DNA from: Jeotgalibacillus sp. S-D1
GTDB taxonomy: Bacteria > Bacillota > Bacilli > Bacillales > Jeotgalibacillaceae
NCBI RefSeq assembly: GCF_004358665.1
Contig: NZ_SMZR01000003.1
Span: 248,001-312,000 of the forward strand
Reading direction: 5' to 3'
DNA: 64,000 bases
Shown here: one piece after another, positions 32,601 to 41,242 of the stretch
Layout: the number at the start of each line of letters is the position of its first letter
Numbering within the stretch: the stretch's first letter is position 1
Made by a program: the position numbers and the translations under genes
The notes under the pieces: model-generated
Told to the model about the DNA's origin: nothing
What the model saw: the letters and a program-made list of their open reading frames with translations, nothing else
Database searches by the model: none

Positions 32601-34073
32601 TTATTTTAATTGACTAATAAATGGACCGTAATCACGTGGTGAATGCTGAACGGAAAGCCATTTTAATGTTGTGAATTCTTCCAGTACCCATTCGCCGTTA
32701 AAGCGTCCGAGACCAGAGTCTTTTTCACCGCCAAACGGCATATGCGCTTCGTCATTTACCGGCTGGTCATTGACATGAATCATACCGGTGTGAATTTTAT
32801 GGGCAAATGAAGTGCCTCGTTCAATATTGGATGAATGAACGGATCCACTCAAACCAAATGAATAATCATTGACCATGTCAACGGCTTCCTCTTCACTGTC
32901 AAACGGGATAAGAACAGCAACCGGACCGAATATTTCATTTTCTGCTATAGGCATTTTGTTTGTTGCACCGGTCAGCACGGTCGGCTCCAATACATTCCCA
33001 TCTGCCTGTCCGCCAAGACGAATTTCCGCTCCCTGCTCTACACTTGCTTCTATATCCTTCAGAATCCGTTCAACCTGATCACTGTTGATTAACGGGCCAA
33101 CATTGGTAGATTTTTCCTCAGGATCTCCGTACTTCAGGTTTTTCGCAAGCTCAAGGAACCGTTCAGTGAATTCTTCATAGCGATCCCTGTGAATGAGAAT
33201 CCGGTTAAGGGACATACAGATTTGACCCTGATGATAAAACTTTCCAAATAAGGCTGATTCAACCGCCTGTTCAATATCTGCATCCTCGAGGACAACTAGC
33301 GCATTATTCCCCCCAAGCTCAAGAGCGGTTTTCTTAAGGTTACGTCCGGCAAGTTCCCCGATGTGTCTTCCCACTTCTGTTGAACCGGTAAACGAAATCA
33401 GGCGTGGCGCTGAGTGAGTCACCATATCATCACCGATTTCAGAGCCGCGTCCTGCCACAACATTCAGCAACCCTTTTGGCAGACCGGCTGCTTCGAAAAT
33501 ACTCGCAAAAATCAGCCCGCCTGTCACAGGTGTATCGGTAGCCGGTTTAACGACCACCCCGTTGCCTGTCGCTATGGCCGGCGCAATAGAACGCATGGTT
33601 AGGTGGAAAGGAAAATTCCATGGGCTTATGATGCCTATTACACCAAGCGGATTACGGTACACACGGTTTTCTTTTCCCGGTGTTTGAGATGGCATAATCT
33701 TGCCTTCCATGTGAAAAGGAAAGCCCGCCGCTTCTTTTACAATATTAATCGAAGCCCCGAATTCGACCTCTGCTTTCATCGCTGTGCTGCCGCTTTCTTT
33801 AATCAGCCAGTCGATAATCAGCTCTTTATTGTCTTCCATAACCGTGACGACTTTTTCCAATATCGCCCGCTTCTTTTGCGGAAGCTCCTTCTGCCACTCT
33901 GCCTGGGCACGGACTGCGGCCTCGTACGCCTCATTCAGATCATCTTTATCTCCAGCCTGAATGGTCACAATCCCTTCCCCGGTAAATGGATTGACGTTCT
34001 CCACCGTTTTATCGCTGCTTCCTTTTTTCCATTCTCCATCAATATAGATACGTGAAAAATCCGTATTTATCAT
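32601..34073 (-). CDS. Aldehyde dehydrogenase (aryl-aldehyde type, YfmT-like)
   Basis: A 490-residue NAD(P)-dependent aldehyde dehydrogenase. Visible motifs are GIISPWNFPFHLTMR (cofactor pocket), SFTGSTEVG, catalytic base Glu in ALELGGNN and catalytic Cys in HQGQICMS. The N-terminus (RIYIDGEWKKGSSDKTVENVNPFTGE) resembles Bacillus YfmT, a vanillin/benzaldehyde dehydrogenase, more than betaine- or methylmalonate-type enzymes. The start is the ATG after AAAGGAGAATGTCTT. It is divergent from the PrpR-like regulator gene. The substrate is inferred only. Confidence 0.88.
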   Translation of the reverse strand: MINTDFSRIYIDGEWKKGSSDKTVENVNPFTGEGIVTIQAGDKDDLNEAYEAAVRAQAEWQKELPQKKRAILEKVVTVMEDNKELIIDWLIKESGSTAMKAEVEFGASINIVKEAAGFPFHMEGKIMPSQTPGKENRVYRNPLGVIGIISPWNFPFHLTMRSIAPAIATGNGVVVKPATDTPVTGGLIFASIFEAAGLPKGLLNVVAGRGSEIGDDMVTHSAPRLISFTGSTEVGRHIGELAGRNLKKTALELGGNNALVVLEDADIEQAVESALFGKFYHQGQICMSLNRILIHRDRYEEFTERFLELAKNLKYGDPEEKSTNVGPLINSDQVERILKDIEASVEQGAEIRLGGQADGNVLEPTVLTGATNKMPIAENEIFGPVAVLIPFDSEEEAVDMVNDYSFGLSGSVHSSNIERGTSFAHKIHTGMIHVNDQPVNDEAHMPFGGEKDSGLGRFNGEWVLEEFTTLKWLSVQHSPRDYGPFISQLK

Positions 34074-34325
34074 AAGACATTCTCCTTTATCATGTAGCGA
34101 GTTTTTAGCAGGTGGGGGATTTTCCAACCCACTCTGCAACTTTTTATTTCTATTAACTAAATAATTTAAGTGCGAATTTTAGGTTCGCTAATATATTTCT
34201 TTTAAACTACTTACCCTTTTGACCAAACATAAAACGTTTAAAGAATCTCCCCTTTAAACTGAATCCGCATGAACGGCTTACTGAGAGTGCTAAGCACCTT
34301 TTTAATCCGTACCCTGTAGACAATG

Positions 34326-34380
34326 GTGACATGAATTGTAGAATATGTCATAATAAAAGTGTTTTAATATGCAACAGGTT
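34326..34380 (+). promoter_or_regulatory. Predicted promoter of the PrpR-like regulator gene, with TGCAACA word
   Basis: GTGACA, a 17-bp spacer and CATAAT form a sigma-A promoter within an otherwise featureless 320-base divergent region. Just downstream is ATATGCAACAGG; TGCAAC also occurs at 34135 and, as a perfect inverted pair, before the transporter gene at 36127-36180. It may be the regulator's own site. Confidence 0.45.
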
Positions 34381-34394
34381 AGGAGTCGAACTGA

Positions 34395-36080
34395 ATGAAA
34401 GCAATGTTAATCGCACCCTACAGCGGAATGGCGGAAGTGGTGAAGCAAATGACGCTGCCGCCGGACGTTACAGTGGATGTCAGAGTGGCCAACCTGGATG
34501 AAGGGGAAGACTTTGCCCGTCAGGCAGAGCTCGAGGAATATGATGTACTGATCAGCCGCGGGGGAACCGCTTTGACGATTGAAAAAGCTGTTTCACTGCC
34601 CGTAATTAATATTGATATAACAGGCTATGACATGCTACGTGTGTTTACATTAATTAAAAATATGAATAAAAAAGTTGCGATGGTTGGATTTTCTTCAATC
34701 ACACAAGGGGCTGCCACGCTATGCAGCATCCTGGAATATGACATTGAAGTGAGAACGGTCCATACCCGTGAGGAAGTCAAACCGCTATTGGAAAAGTTAA
34801 AGGCCCAGGGCTATCAGGCGGTTATCGGGGATGTGATTACCGTTCAGACAGCCGAGGCCGCCGGCATTCCCGGTGTGCTGATTACATCCGGAAAAGAAGC
34901 CCTGCTACAGGCGGTAGAGGAGGCCAGACGAGCATTTATGCTGGCCAAAAAGGTGAAGCATAATTTTACTCTTCTTCACGAAACCTTTTCCCACTTTCCT
35001 TATCCAATGGTTATCTTAGACCAGGATTTGTCCATTCGCGAAAAAAATGACGCTTTTATCCGGTTAGCGGAAATGGAGGAGCTTTCATTTTCTTCTATGA
35101 AACGGACGGTTGAAGATTGCATAACGGACAATGCTACGAGATGGATTGAGTTTACTGTGCGTCAGCGTTCCTATATGGTTCACGTCTTTCGGGTGAACAG
35201 AGACACCGCCGGGCTGATGTTCTATCCAGTTGAAGGCTTGAAAGAAACAAGAGCTGTTTCCATTCAATATGATGTGAAACCGATGGCCTTAATAGGAGAA
35301 AGTCCATATACGAAAATGTTAAAAAATCAGTTAAAACAGCTTGCTTATCAGCGCACCCCTGTTCATATTATCGGGGCAGCAGGAACCGGCAGATCAGCCG
35401 CCGCCTTGCTGCTCCATGCAGAACGCTTTGAATCAGCTGCACCATTAGTATCAGTTGATGGCGCACTAATCGATCAAAACAGTTTTGCCATTTTGGAACA
35501 GATGCTGCTTCCGATTCAGAAAGGCACGCTGATCATCCACCACTTGCAGGCGGCAGACCAGGGTTGGAGAAAACAAATAAATGAATTGATTGGGAGATTG
35601 TCATCCGATATTCAGGTTATATCAATTGATGAAACGACCTACACGGAGACAGAAGAAGCCGAAGTACTTCACCTGCTGCCGTTATCCGAAAGAAAGACGG
35701 ACATTCCAGCATTTGCTCACTACTTTTTAACTTCCTTTCATATGGAAAGCGGCAGTGAAACACTAGGCATAAGGCCGGAAGCGATGGCCTTCTTTCAGCA
35801 ATACCACTGGCCCGGCAACTTGCATGAGCTGAAGCAGACGATTCATGAATTAAGCAGGCAGGCCTCCGGGTATTACATTGAAGAATCGTCTGTTAAAAAG
35901 CTGTTAGATGCTAAACATTCACTCGCTTCCCCTGGCCATCTTCAGCCAACGGGAACGCTAAAGGAAATGGAAAAACGCATTATTGATCAGGTTCTTCATG
36001 AAGAAAACGGTAACCAATCCCGGGCGGCTAAACGCCTTGGCATTAACCGTTCCACCTTATGGCGTAAATTAAATGATTGA
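34395..36080 (+). CDS. PrpR-like regulator with degenerate AAA+ domain and Fis-type HTH
   Basis: A 561-residue regulator. Residues 1-190 form a PrpR_N domain (VLISRGGTALTIEKAVSLPV, VAMVGFSSITQGA), which in relatives senses small organic acids. A PAS-like segment follows (residues 200-290). The central AAA+ region is decayed: Walker A reads GAAGTGRS without the lysine, the GAFTGA loop that contacts sigma-54 is missing, and Walker B reads TLIIHHLQ. The Fis-type HTH at the end (NQSRAAKRLGINRSTLWRKL) is intact. It should bind DNA and ligand but not act as a sigma-54 activator. It precedes the threonate-pathway genes and probably controls them. Confidence 0.85.
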   Translation: MKAMLIAPYSGMAEVVKQMTLPPDVTVDVRVANLDEGEDFARQAELEEYDVLISRGGTALTIEKAVSLPVINIDITGYDMLRVFTLIKNMNKKVAMVGFSSITQGAATLCSILEYDIEVRTVHTREEVKPLLEKLKAQGYQAVIGDVITVQTAEAAGIPGVLITSGKEALLQAVEEARRAFMLAKKVKHNFTLLHETFSHFPYPMVILDQDLSIREKNDAFIRLAEMEELSFSSMKRTVEDCITDNATRWIEFTVRQRSYMVHVFRVNRDTAGLMFYPVEGLKETRAVSIQYDVKPMALIGESPYTKMLKNQLKQLAYQRTPVHIIGAAGTGRSAAALLLHAERFESAAPLVSVDGALIDQNSFAILEQMLLPIQKGTLIIHHLQAADQGWRKQINELIGRLSSDIQVISIDETTYTETEEAEVLHLLPLSERKTDIPAFAHYFLTSFHMESGSETLGIRPEAMAFFQQYHWPGNLHELKQTIHELSRQASGYYIEESSVKKLLDAKHSLASPGHLQPTGTLKEMEKRIIDQVLHEENGNQSRAAKRLGINRSTLWRKLND

Positions 36081-36086
36081 ATTGTC

Positions 36087-36119
36087 GAAGACCCTAAACA
36101 AGGGTCTTCTTTTTCTTTT
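36087..36119 (+). terminator. Terminator of the PrpR-like regulator gene
   Basis: GAAGACCCT pairs with AGGGTCTTC around AAACA, followed by TTTTTCTTTT. Confidence 0.9.
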
Positions 36120-36126
36120 CGCTCTA

Positions 36127-36180
36127 TTTTGCAACACTTTTTAATTAAATAAAATTACCATTAATAAATATGTTGCAAAA
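36127..36180. promoter_or_regulatory. Perfect inverted repeat TTTTGCAACA...TGTTGCAAAA
   Basis: Ten-base arms 34 bases apart, upstream of the transporter gene. The spacing is too wide for one dimer but suits two dimers or looping. The TGCAACA word recurs near the regulator's own promoter. Probable binding site of the PrpR-like regulator. Confidence 0.5.
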
Positions 36181-36222
36181 AAGCGCTTTCAGGTTTAAAA
36201 TCATTTAGTGAAAGCGCTTTAT
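36177..36222. promoter_or_regulatory. Pair of cre-like sites (catabolite repression) in inverted orientation
   Basis: AAAAGCGCTTTCA and TGAAAGCGCTTTAT each fit the CcpA cre consensus and are mirror images, so the region can also fold into a hairpin with ATGTTTT after it. Since the regulator gene already has a terminator upstream, a cre pair controlling the transporter-kinase-dehydrogenase operon is the simpler reading. Confidence 0.55.
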
Positions 36223-36263
36223 GTTTTAAAACAAGAAGATTTATTTATAAAGGGGATGTAAAA

Positions 36264-37268
36264 ATGAAGATTAAAGCTACACTTGAACGTATTCCTGGTG
36301 GTATGATGGTAGTTCCATTGTTGCTTGCTGCAACACTTAATACAATCTCTCCTGATTTACTGAGAATTGGAAATTTTACACAGGCACTATTCGTGGACGG
36401 GGCAAGTACGTTAATCGCTCTTTTTCTCCTGTGCACCGGTGCACAGATCAACGTAAGAAATGTCGGTGTCAGCCTGGGTAAAGGGGCAACCCTTTTAACT
36501 GTTAAATGGATTGTCGGAGCAGCTGTTGGTTTGCTTGCTTACATGTTTGCAGGTGAGAATGGGCTTTGGCTCGGACTTGCGCCAATTGCTGTTATTGCTG
36601 CTATGACAAACAGTAATGGCGGACTTTATGTGGCACTTGTGGGGCAGTACGGTGATAAAACAGACCGTGCAGCTTACTCGCTTCTTGCATTAAACGATGG
36701 ACCATTTTTGACTATGGTCGCATTGTCTATTTTTGGGGCAATGGGCTTTGTCGATGGATTGTTCTCTGTCACATCATTCATTTCTGTTTTACTTCCGATC
36801 GTAATTGGGATGATTTTAGGAAACCTTGATGAAGACATGAGAGACTTCCTGAACAAAGGCAGCTCCATGCTGATCCCGTTCTTCGCCTTTGCACTTGGTA
36901 TGGGCATCAACTTCGGGGCGATTATTGAAGGTGGTCTTGCCGGTGTAGTGCTTGGACTTCTGACTGTATTTGTAACCGGTACTGCCGGCTACCTTGTCTT
37001 TAAAGCCATGAAATGGAATCCGATTGTCGGCGCAGCTGAGGGATCAACAGCTGGAAATGCCGTGGCTACACCTGCTGCGATTGCTGCAGCAAGTGCAGGC
37101 TTTGCAGCAAATGTGGAAATTGCCACTGTACAGGTCGCTGCATCCGTTGTCACTACTGCCGTTTTACTCCCTCTGTATGTTGCGTTTCTTGTGAAAACGC
37201 TTGAGAAAAAAGGAGTAAGATTGCCGGAAGATTATCTAACGGAAGAAGACACAAAAAACGTATCTTAG
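36264..37268 (+). CDS. KdgT-family permease, probably for a four-carbon sugar acid
   Basis: A 334-residue membrane protein of the 2-keto-3-deoxygluconate permease family, with about ten hydrophobic helices and the motifs ERIPGGMMVVPLLLAATLNT and GAAEGSTAGNAVATPAAIA. It opens an operon with a DUF1537 kinase and a PdxA-like dehydrogenase. In that context its cargo is more likely D-threonate or D-erythronate than ketodeoxygluconate. AAAGGGGATG precedes ATG. cre-like sites upstream suggest glucose repression. Confidence 0.87.
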   Translation: MKIKATLERIPGGMMVVPLLLAATLNTISPDLLRIGNFTQALFVDGASTLIALFLLCTGAQINVRNVGVSLGKGATLLTVKWIVGAAVGLLAYMFAGENGLWLGLAPIAVIAAMTNSNGGLYVALVGQYGDKTDRAAYSLLALNDGPFLTMVALSIFGAMGFVDGLFSVTSFISVLLPIVIGMILGNLDEDMRDFLNKGSSMLIPFFAFALGMGINFGAIIEGGLAGVVLGLLTVFVTGTAGYLVFKAMKWNPIVGAAEGSTAGNAVATPAAIAAASAGFAANVEIATVQVAASVVTTAVLLPLYVAFLVKTLEKKGVRLPEDYLTEEDTKNVS

Positions 37269-37287
37269 ACTCAAATGAGGGATTTGA

Positions 37288-38586
37288 ATGATAAAAATGA
37301 TAGGAATTATAGCAGACGATTTAACAGGGGCGAACGATAGCGGCGTACAGCTGACGGAAAAAGGCATTCCGACCTCCGTACTGTTTGAGCTGTCTGACCG
37401 ATCGCACCATATGGACAGCGGGCTGGTCATTGACACGAACGCCAGGGCCATGAACAGAGAAAACGCTTATCAACAAACGAAGGAAGCGGCTCTTTATTTA
37501 AAGGAAGCGGGCTATCAGACTATTTATAAAAAGATGGATTCAACCTTAAGGGGGCATATTGGCACCGAGCTGAAAGCAGTGAAAGAAGTGTTTGAACCTG
37601 AATTTGTGTTTATCACTCCTGCTTTCCCTGCCCTGCATCGCACAACTAAAGATGGCGTCCATTATATAAAAGGTCAGCTAGTATCGGAAACCGAGATTTC
37701 AAAGGATCCTAAGCACCCTGTCACAGAATCCTCTATTCCCTGCCTGATTGAGAGGGAAATTGGAGAAAAGGTCGGGCTGCTAAAAAAATCAGATGTTGCA
37801 GATGAACATTCATTTAATGAACAGGTCCTGTCTTTTAAAGAAAAAAGCATTGAATATGTCGTGTGCGATGCAGAAACGGAAGAAGATCTACGGTTATTTG
37901 CAGGCAGAATGAACCGCCTTTCTTCCAACGTCCTTTGGGCAGGATCTGCCGGGCTTGCTGAAGTTCTTCCTGAAGTGTTGCAATTACACACAAAGCCGGC
38001 CGAACGCCAAATTGAACCTGCTGATCAGGTAATTACCGTTTGCGGCAGCCTGTCCGGCGTCACGCAGGAACAGGTACGCTATGCTGCTGAACAAGAAAAT
38101 GTAATTGGCATAGAAATTGATACACTGAACATTTTTTCCTCAGAATGGAATGAAATAAGAGTACTGTATATGAAACAATGTGAAGAAGCATTAAAAAGCA
38201 AACTGCATCTTGCCATTTACGTTCCGTCTAACGCTGAAATCAGAGAAAAAGTGAAAAACCGTGGTCATCAGCTTGGGTTATCAAGCTATGAAATTGGGGA
38301 GCAAATTTCCACAGCTCTTGGAGAAATAGTAAGAGATCTTGCGGCCCGTTTTCCCGAGCTGCGAAACTTCGTTTTGACAGGTGGAGATACCGCAAAAGAA
38401 ACGGCAAAACTACTTGGCGGCTATGGTATTAAGCTGATTAAACAGATCGAAGCAGGCATTCCGGCAGGCGTGTTAATTGGACCTAAAAAAGAATTGACGG
38501 TTGTTACGAAAGCCGGTGCGTTTGGAGACAAGCAATCCATCTACCGGGCGATGTGCGAATTGAAAGGAGTGGCTGTTCATGAGTAA
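37288..38586 (+). CDS. dtnK: Four-carbon acid sugar kinase (DUF1537; D-threonate/D-erythronate kinase)
   Basis: A 432-residue kinase of the DUF1537 family. Its members phosphorylate four-carbon sugar acids such as D-threonate or D-erythronate at the 4-position. The N-terminal domain has GIIADDLTGANDSGVQL and YKKMDSTLRGHIG (substrate side); the C-terminal nucleotide domain has VLTGGDTAKE and GIPAGVLIG. The gene overlaps the dehydrogenase gene by eight bases. The exact sugar acid is not visible, so the symbol is a best guess among dtnK and denK. Confidence 0.85.
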   Translation: MIKMIGIIADDLTGANDSGVQLTEKGIPTSVLFELSDRSHHMDSGLVIDTNARAMNRENAYQQTKEAALYLKEAGYQTIYKKMDSTLRGHIGTELKAVKEVFEPEFVFITPAFPALHRTTKDGVHYIKGQLVSETEISKDPKHPVTESSIPCLIEREIGEKVGLLKKSDVADEHSFNEQVLSFKEKSIEYVVCDAETEEDLRLFAGRMNRLSSNVLWAGSAGLAEVLPEVLQLHTKPAERQIEPADQVITVCGSLSGVTQEQVRYAAEQENVIGIEIDTLNIFSSEWNEIRVLYMKQCEEALKSKLHLAIYVPSNAEIREKVKNRGHQLGLSSYEIGEQISTALGEIVRDLAARFPELRNFVLTGGDTAKETAKLLGGYGIKLIKQIEAGIPAGVLIGPKKELTVVTKAGAFGDKQSIYRAMCELKGVAVHE

Positions 38587-39577
38587 AAAACCGATTATTG
38601 GCATTACGATGGGTGACGGCGCAGGTGTCGGACCTGAAGTAATCATTAAAAGCTTACAACACAAACATTTATACGAGGAGTCTCATCCCGTTGTCATCGG
38701 GGATGCTTCGCGCCTTGAAAAAGCAGCCCAGCTGCTGGATTTAAACATTGTCATAAAAAAAATCAGCGAGCAGGATTCACTTGCCTCTACCTCTTTTGGC
38801 GAAATTCACTGCCTGGATCTTAATTTACTGCCAGCTGACCTGCCCTTTGGAAACGTGTCTGCAGAAGCAGGTAATGCCGCTTTTCAGTACCTTAAAAAAG
38901 CGATTGAACTGGCCAATGAAGAAAAAATTGATGCAATCTGCACCGCTCCTCTGAACAAAGAGGCGCTTCACAAAGGCGGGCATCAATACCCGGGACATAC
39001 AGAAATCCTGGCTGAATTAACCGGCACAACTGACTTTTCAATGATGCTTTCCTCACCAAAGCTGAAGGTCATTCACGTTACAACGCATGTAGGACTGATC
39101 GATGCGATTAATATGATTAAGCCCGAGCGTGTACTGAAGGTGATTGAGCTTGCCCACGAAACCCTTTCAAGATCAGGCATTTCATCGCCGAAGATCGGAG
39201 TATGCGGCATCAATCCTCATGCCGGAGAAAATGGTCTGTTCGGCTACGGCGAGGAAGAAGAAAAAATCATGCCGGCGATCGAAAAAGCACGTGCTCAGGG
39301 CATAAACCTGGAAGGTCCCCTGCCGGCTGATACCTTGTTCTTCCGAGCCCAACGAGGAGATTTTGATATTGTTGTCGCCATGTATCATGACCAGGGCCAC
39401 GGTCCAATCAAAGTACTCGGACTCGAATCCGGTGTCAATATCACAGTCGGTCTGCCGATCATCCGAACAAGTGTAGACCACGGAACGGCATTTGATATTG
39501 CCGGAAAAGGCATTGCCGATGAAGGAAGCATGCTAGAAGCCTTGCGCCAGGCGATTGAACTGGCGCCGGAAAAATAA
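38579..39577 (+). CDS. pdxA2: PdxA2-type 4-phospho-D-threonate/erythronate dehydrogenase
   Basis: A 332-residue member of the PdxA family: GITMGDGAGVGPEVIIKSL at the start, metal-binding histidines in TTHVGLIDAI and AMYHDQGHGPIKVLG, and GKGIADEGSM near the end. Classic PdxA acts in pyridoxal phosphate synthesis, but next to a DUF1537 kinase the family member oxidises the 4-phospho sugar acid, which then decarboxylates to dihydroxyacetone phosphate. Bacillaceae make PLP by PdxST, which supports the catabolic role. A terminator follows. Confidence 0.88.
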   Translation: MSKKPIIGITMGDGAGVGPEVIIKSLQHKHLYEESHPVVIGDASRLEKAAQLLDLNIVIKKISEQDSLASTSFGEIHCLDLNLLPADLPFGNVSAEAGNAAFQYLKKAIELANEEKIDAICTAPLNKEALHKGGHQYPGHTEILAELTGTTDFSMMLSSPKLKVIHVTTHVGLIDAINMIKPERVLKVIELAHETLSRSGISSPKIGVCGINPHAGENGLFGYGEEEEKIMPAIEKARAQGINLEGPLPADTLFFRAQRGDFDIVVAMYHDQGHGPIKVLGLESGVNITVGLPIIRTSVDHGTAFDIAGKGIADEGSMLEALRQAIELAPEK

Positions 39578-39584
39578 AAATTGA

Positions 39585-39622
39585 AGCACCTCCGGCATCG
39601 TACATCCGGAGGTGCATTTTTG
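39585..39622 (+). terminator. Terminator of the threonate operon
   Basis: GCACCTCCGG pairs with CCGGAGGTGC around a ten-base loop, followed by ATTTTTG. The parS-like site begins within the T-run. Confidence 0.9.
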
Positions 39623-39636
39623 TTTCACGTGAAACT
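39621..39636. promoter_or_regulatory. parS-like site (15 of 16 bases)
   Basis: TGTTTCACGTGAAACT matches the parS consensus TGTTTCACGTGAAACA except for the last base. Such sites recruit Spo0J/ParB and the condensin SMC for chromosome segregation and cluster in the origin-proximal part of Bacillus chromosomes. It lies outside coding DNA. Confidence 0.65.
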
Positions 39637-39726
39637 TCAAACATTCCTTTTTGCATATCACAGGCTTTATATTTTCAAATGTAATATAAAGGCATGCTGG
39701 TAAATTGATGCTGATCTTCTGATAAG

Positions 39727-39804
39727 TCAAATGCTGAAAATTAATTGATCGTCGTATGTATGGTTGTATTCCACCAATTCTACTGAAGAGTTGAAAATGT
39801 TCAT
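39727..39804 (-). CDS. Possible 25-residue peptide downstream of the GH4 gene
   Basis: ATG ten bases after GGAGGT, encoding a 25-residue acidic peptide (MNIFNSSVELVEYNHTYDDQ and five more). It lies 34 bases past the GH4 stop in the same direction. The Shine-Dalgarno sequence is good, but nothing else supports it. Low confidence. Confidence 0.25.
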   Translation of the reverse strand: MNIFNSSVELVEYNHTYDDQLIFSI

Positions 39805-39838
39805 CCGCAAAACTACCTCCAATATAAAACGATTATAG

Positions 39839-41242
39839 TTAAACGCTGGCCGGTTTTTGCTTCCATTCAAGCGGCGGCAGGAGCTCTTTTTGCCTCTCAC
39901 ACATCTCATCGATCATCGCGCAGGCCTGGTAATAGGAAGGTGCCTGAGGATCAAGAAGGACTGCCTGAAGCAGCTTCGTCTTAGAATTTTCCTCAAACGC
40001 TTCGATGAGCAGCCGGTGAATCATCCCCTGTATGTGAATGGTGCCGATGACCGCCGTCGGCAATTCGACAGCCATCGGCTTCAGTACGATTCCGCTTCCA
40101 TTGACAATTGCCTGTGTTTCAACGGCCATATCATCCGGCAACCCTTTAATCGCACCCTTATTCGGCAGATTAACGGCGTTCAGCCCGATCTCTTCATCAA
40201 GAAACATGGCTTCAATAATGGGAATTGCGTATTCCCCGCTGGCCTGCACCTTTTCCTTTTCAAAGGTGTAGGCTTCCTCCATCCACTTCTCTTGTGTCAG
40301 TACCGGTTCATGAAGCTCTTTATCCAGGGTGCCGCCGCTTGCACAGTAAACAAATTCAGGGACTGCCTCCCTATTTGCCCAAGGCGTCTCCCGTGTAGGA
40401 TCATAACGGAATTGCAGCGGAAGGCCAGCATAGAAATCACCGGCATACGATATGTATTCTCCGCAGTGATTGGTGCCTGGGTACGGATAATAGCCGTATG
40501 TTCGGAACATGGTCCTCGACAGGGCAAGGTGGTCAAATTGCGCCAGCCTGTTAGCCTTTTCTTCTTTTTCATAAAACAACGGATATAAATCTTCACCCGT
40601 TCTCTTATCCCAAACCCTCGTAAAGAAACCAAAGTGGTTAAGACCTCCGCCTTCAACCCCAATATCCTCAGGATCCATTTCAAGAAACTGCGCCAGCTGG
40701 TCAATCCCCATATCCATCCCATGGCAAAGACCTACAATATTAATGGAGGTCAGCTTGGAAACCGCTTCGACAAGCTTGGCCTCAGGATTGGTATAATTGA
40801 TCAGCCAAGCATTGGGGCAAACCTCCTCCATCGTCCGGGCAATGGTAAGCATCGGCCCAAGGTTCCTTAACGTGTGAAACATGGAGCCCGGCCCTCCGTT
40901 TTCCCCGTAAATCTGTTTGCTGCCGTATCGGCGCGGAATATGAAAGTCCTGGGACCAATAAAAATACCGGTCGACCTCGATGGCTACAATGACAAAATCA
41001 GCACCAGAAAGCGCCTCTTTTAAATCCGTCGTCTGATCTATAGAGGCTGGGTGGGAGAAGCTGTCAAACAAGTCTGATGCATATTGAAAGGTCCTTGTCA
41101 GATTTTCTTCACTTATGTCCATTAAAACAATACTCAGAGCAGCATTTTTCTTCAATTTTTCTGATAAAACTAAATCATTGAGCGCACCCAGGGCAAACGA
41201 CACACTTCCTGCACCGATAAGCGCTACCTTTAAATTTTTCAT
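39839..41242 (-). CDS. Glycoside hydrolase family 4 (alpha-glycosidase type)
   Basis: A 467-residue GH4 enzyme. GH4 uses NAD+ and a divalent metal, and oxidises C3 of the sugar during catalysis. Seen are the NAD-binding start KVALIGAGSVSFALG, YTNPEAKLVEA and GLCHGMDMG (metal-binding Cys-His), then GLNHFGFF. This fits the alpha-galactosidase/alpha-galacturonidase-like branch rather than phospho-beta-glucosidases, but the exact glycoside is uncertain. AAAGGAG precedes ATG. It is last in an operon with a ROK regulator and a NagB-like enzyme. Confidence 0.87.
   Translation of the reverse strand: MKNLKVALIGAGSVSFALGALNDLVLSEKLKKNAALSIVLMDISEENLTRTFQYASDLFDSFSHPASIDQTTDLKEALSGADFVIVAIEVDRYFYWSQDFHIPRRYGSKQIYGENGGPGSMFHTLRNLGPMLTIARTMEEVCPNAWLINYTNPEAKLVEAVSKLTSINIVGLCHGMDMGIDQLAQFLEMDPEDIGVEGGGLNHFGFFTRVWDKRTGEDLYPLFYEKEEKANRLAQFDHLALSRTMFRTYGYYPYPGTNHCGEYISYAGDFYAGLPLQFRYDPTRETPWANREAVPEFVYCASGGTLDKELHEPVLTQEKWMEEAYTFEKEKVQASGEYAIPIIEAMFLDEEIGLNAVNLPNKGAIKGLPDDMAVETQAIVNGSGIVLKPMAVELPTAVIGTIHIQGMIHRLLIEAFEENSKTKLLQAVLLDPQAPSYYQACAMIDEMCERQKELLPPLEWKQKPASV

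Noticed and set aside
36081-36263. Sigma-54 (-24/-12) promoter before the threonate operon
   Set aside because: A PrpR-like regulator made this worth checking, but no GG-N10-GC element is present, and the regulator lacks the GAFTGA loop.
39841-40588. Long open frame on the plus strand opposite the GH4 gene
   Set aside because: It is the complement of a well-supported GH4 coding sequence with clear motifs; its product has the Arg/Leu-rich composition of an antisense shadow.
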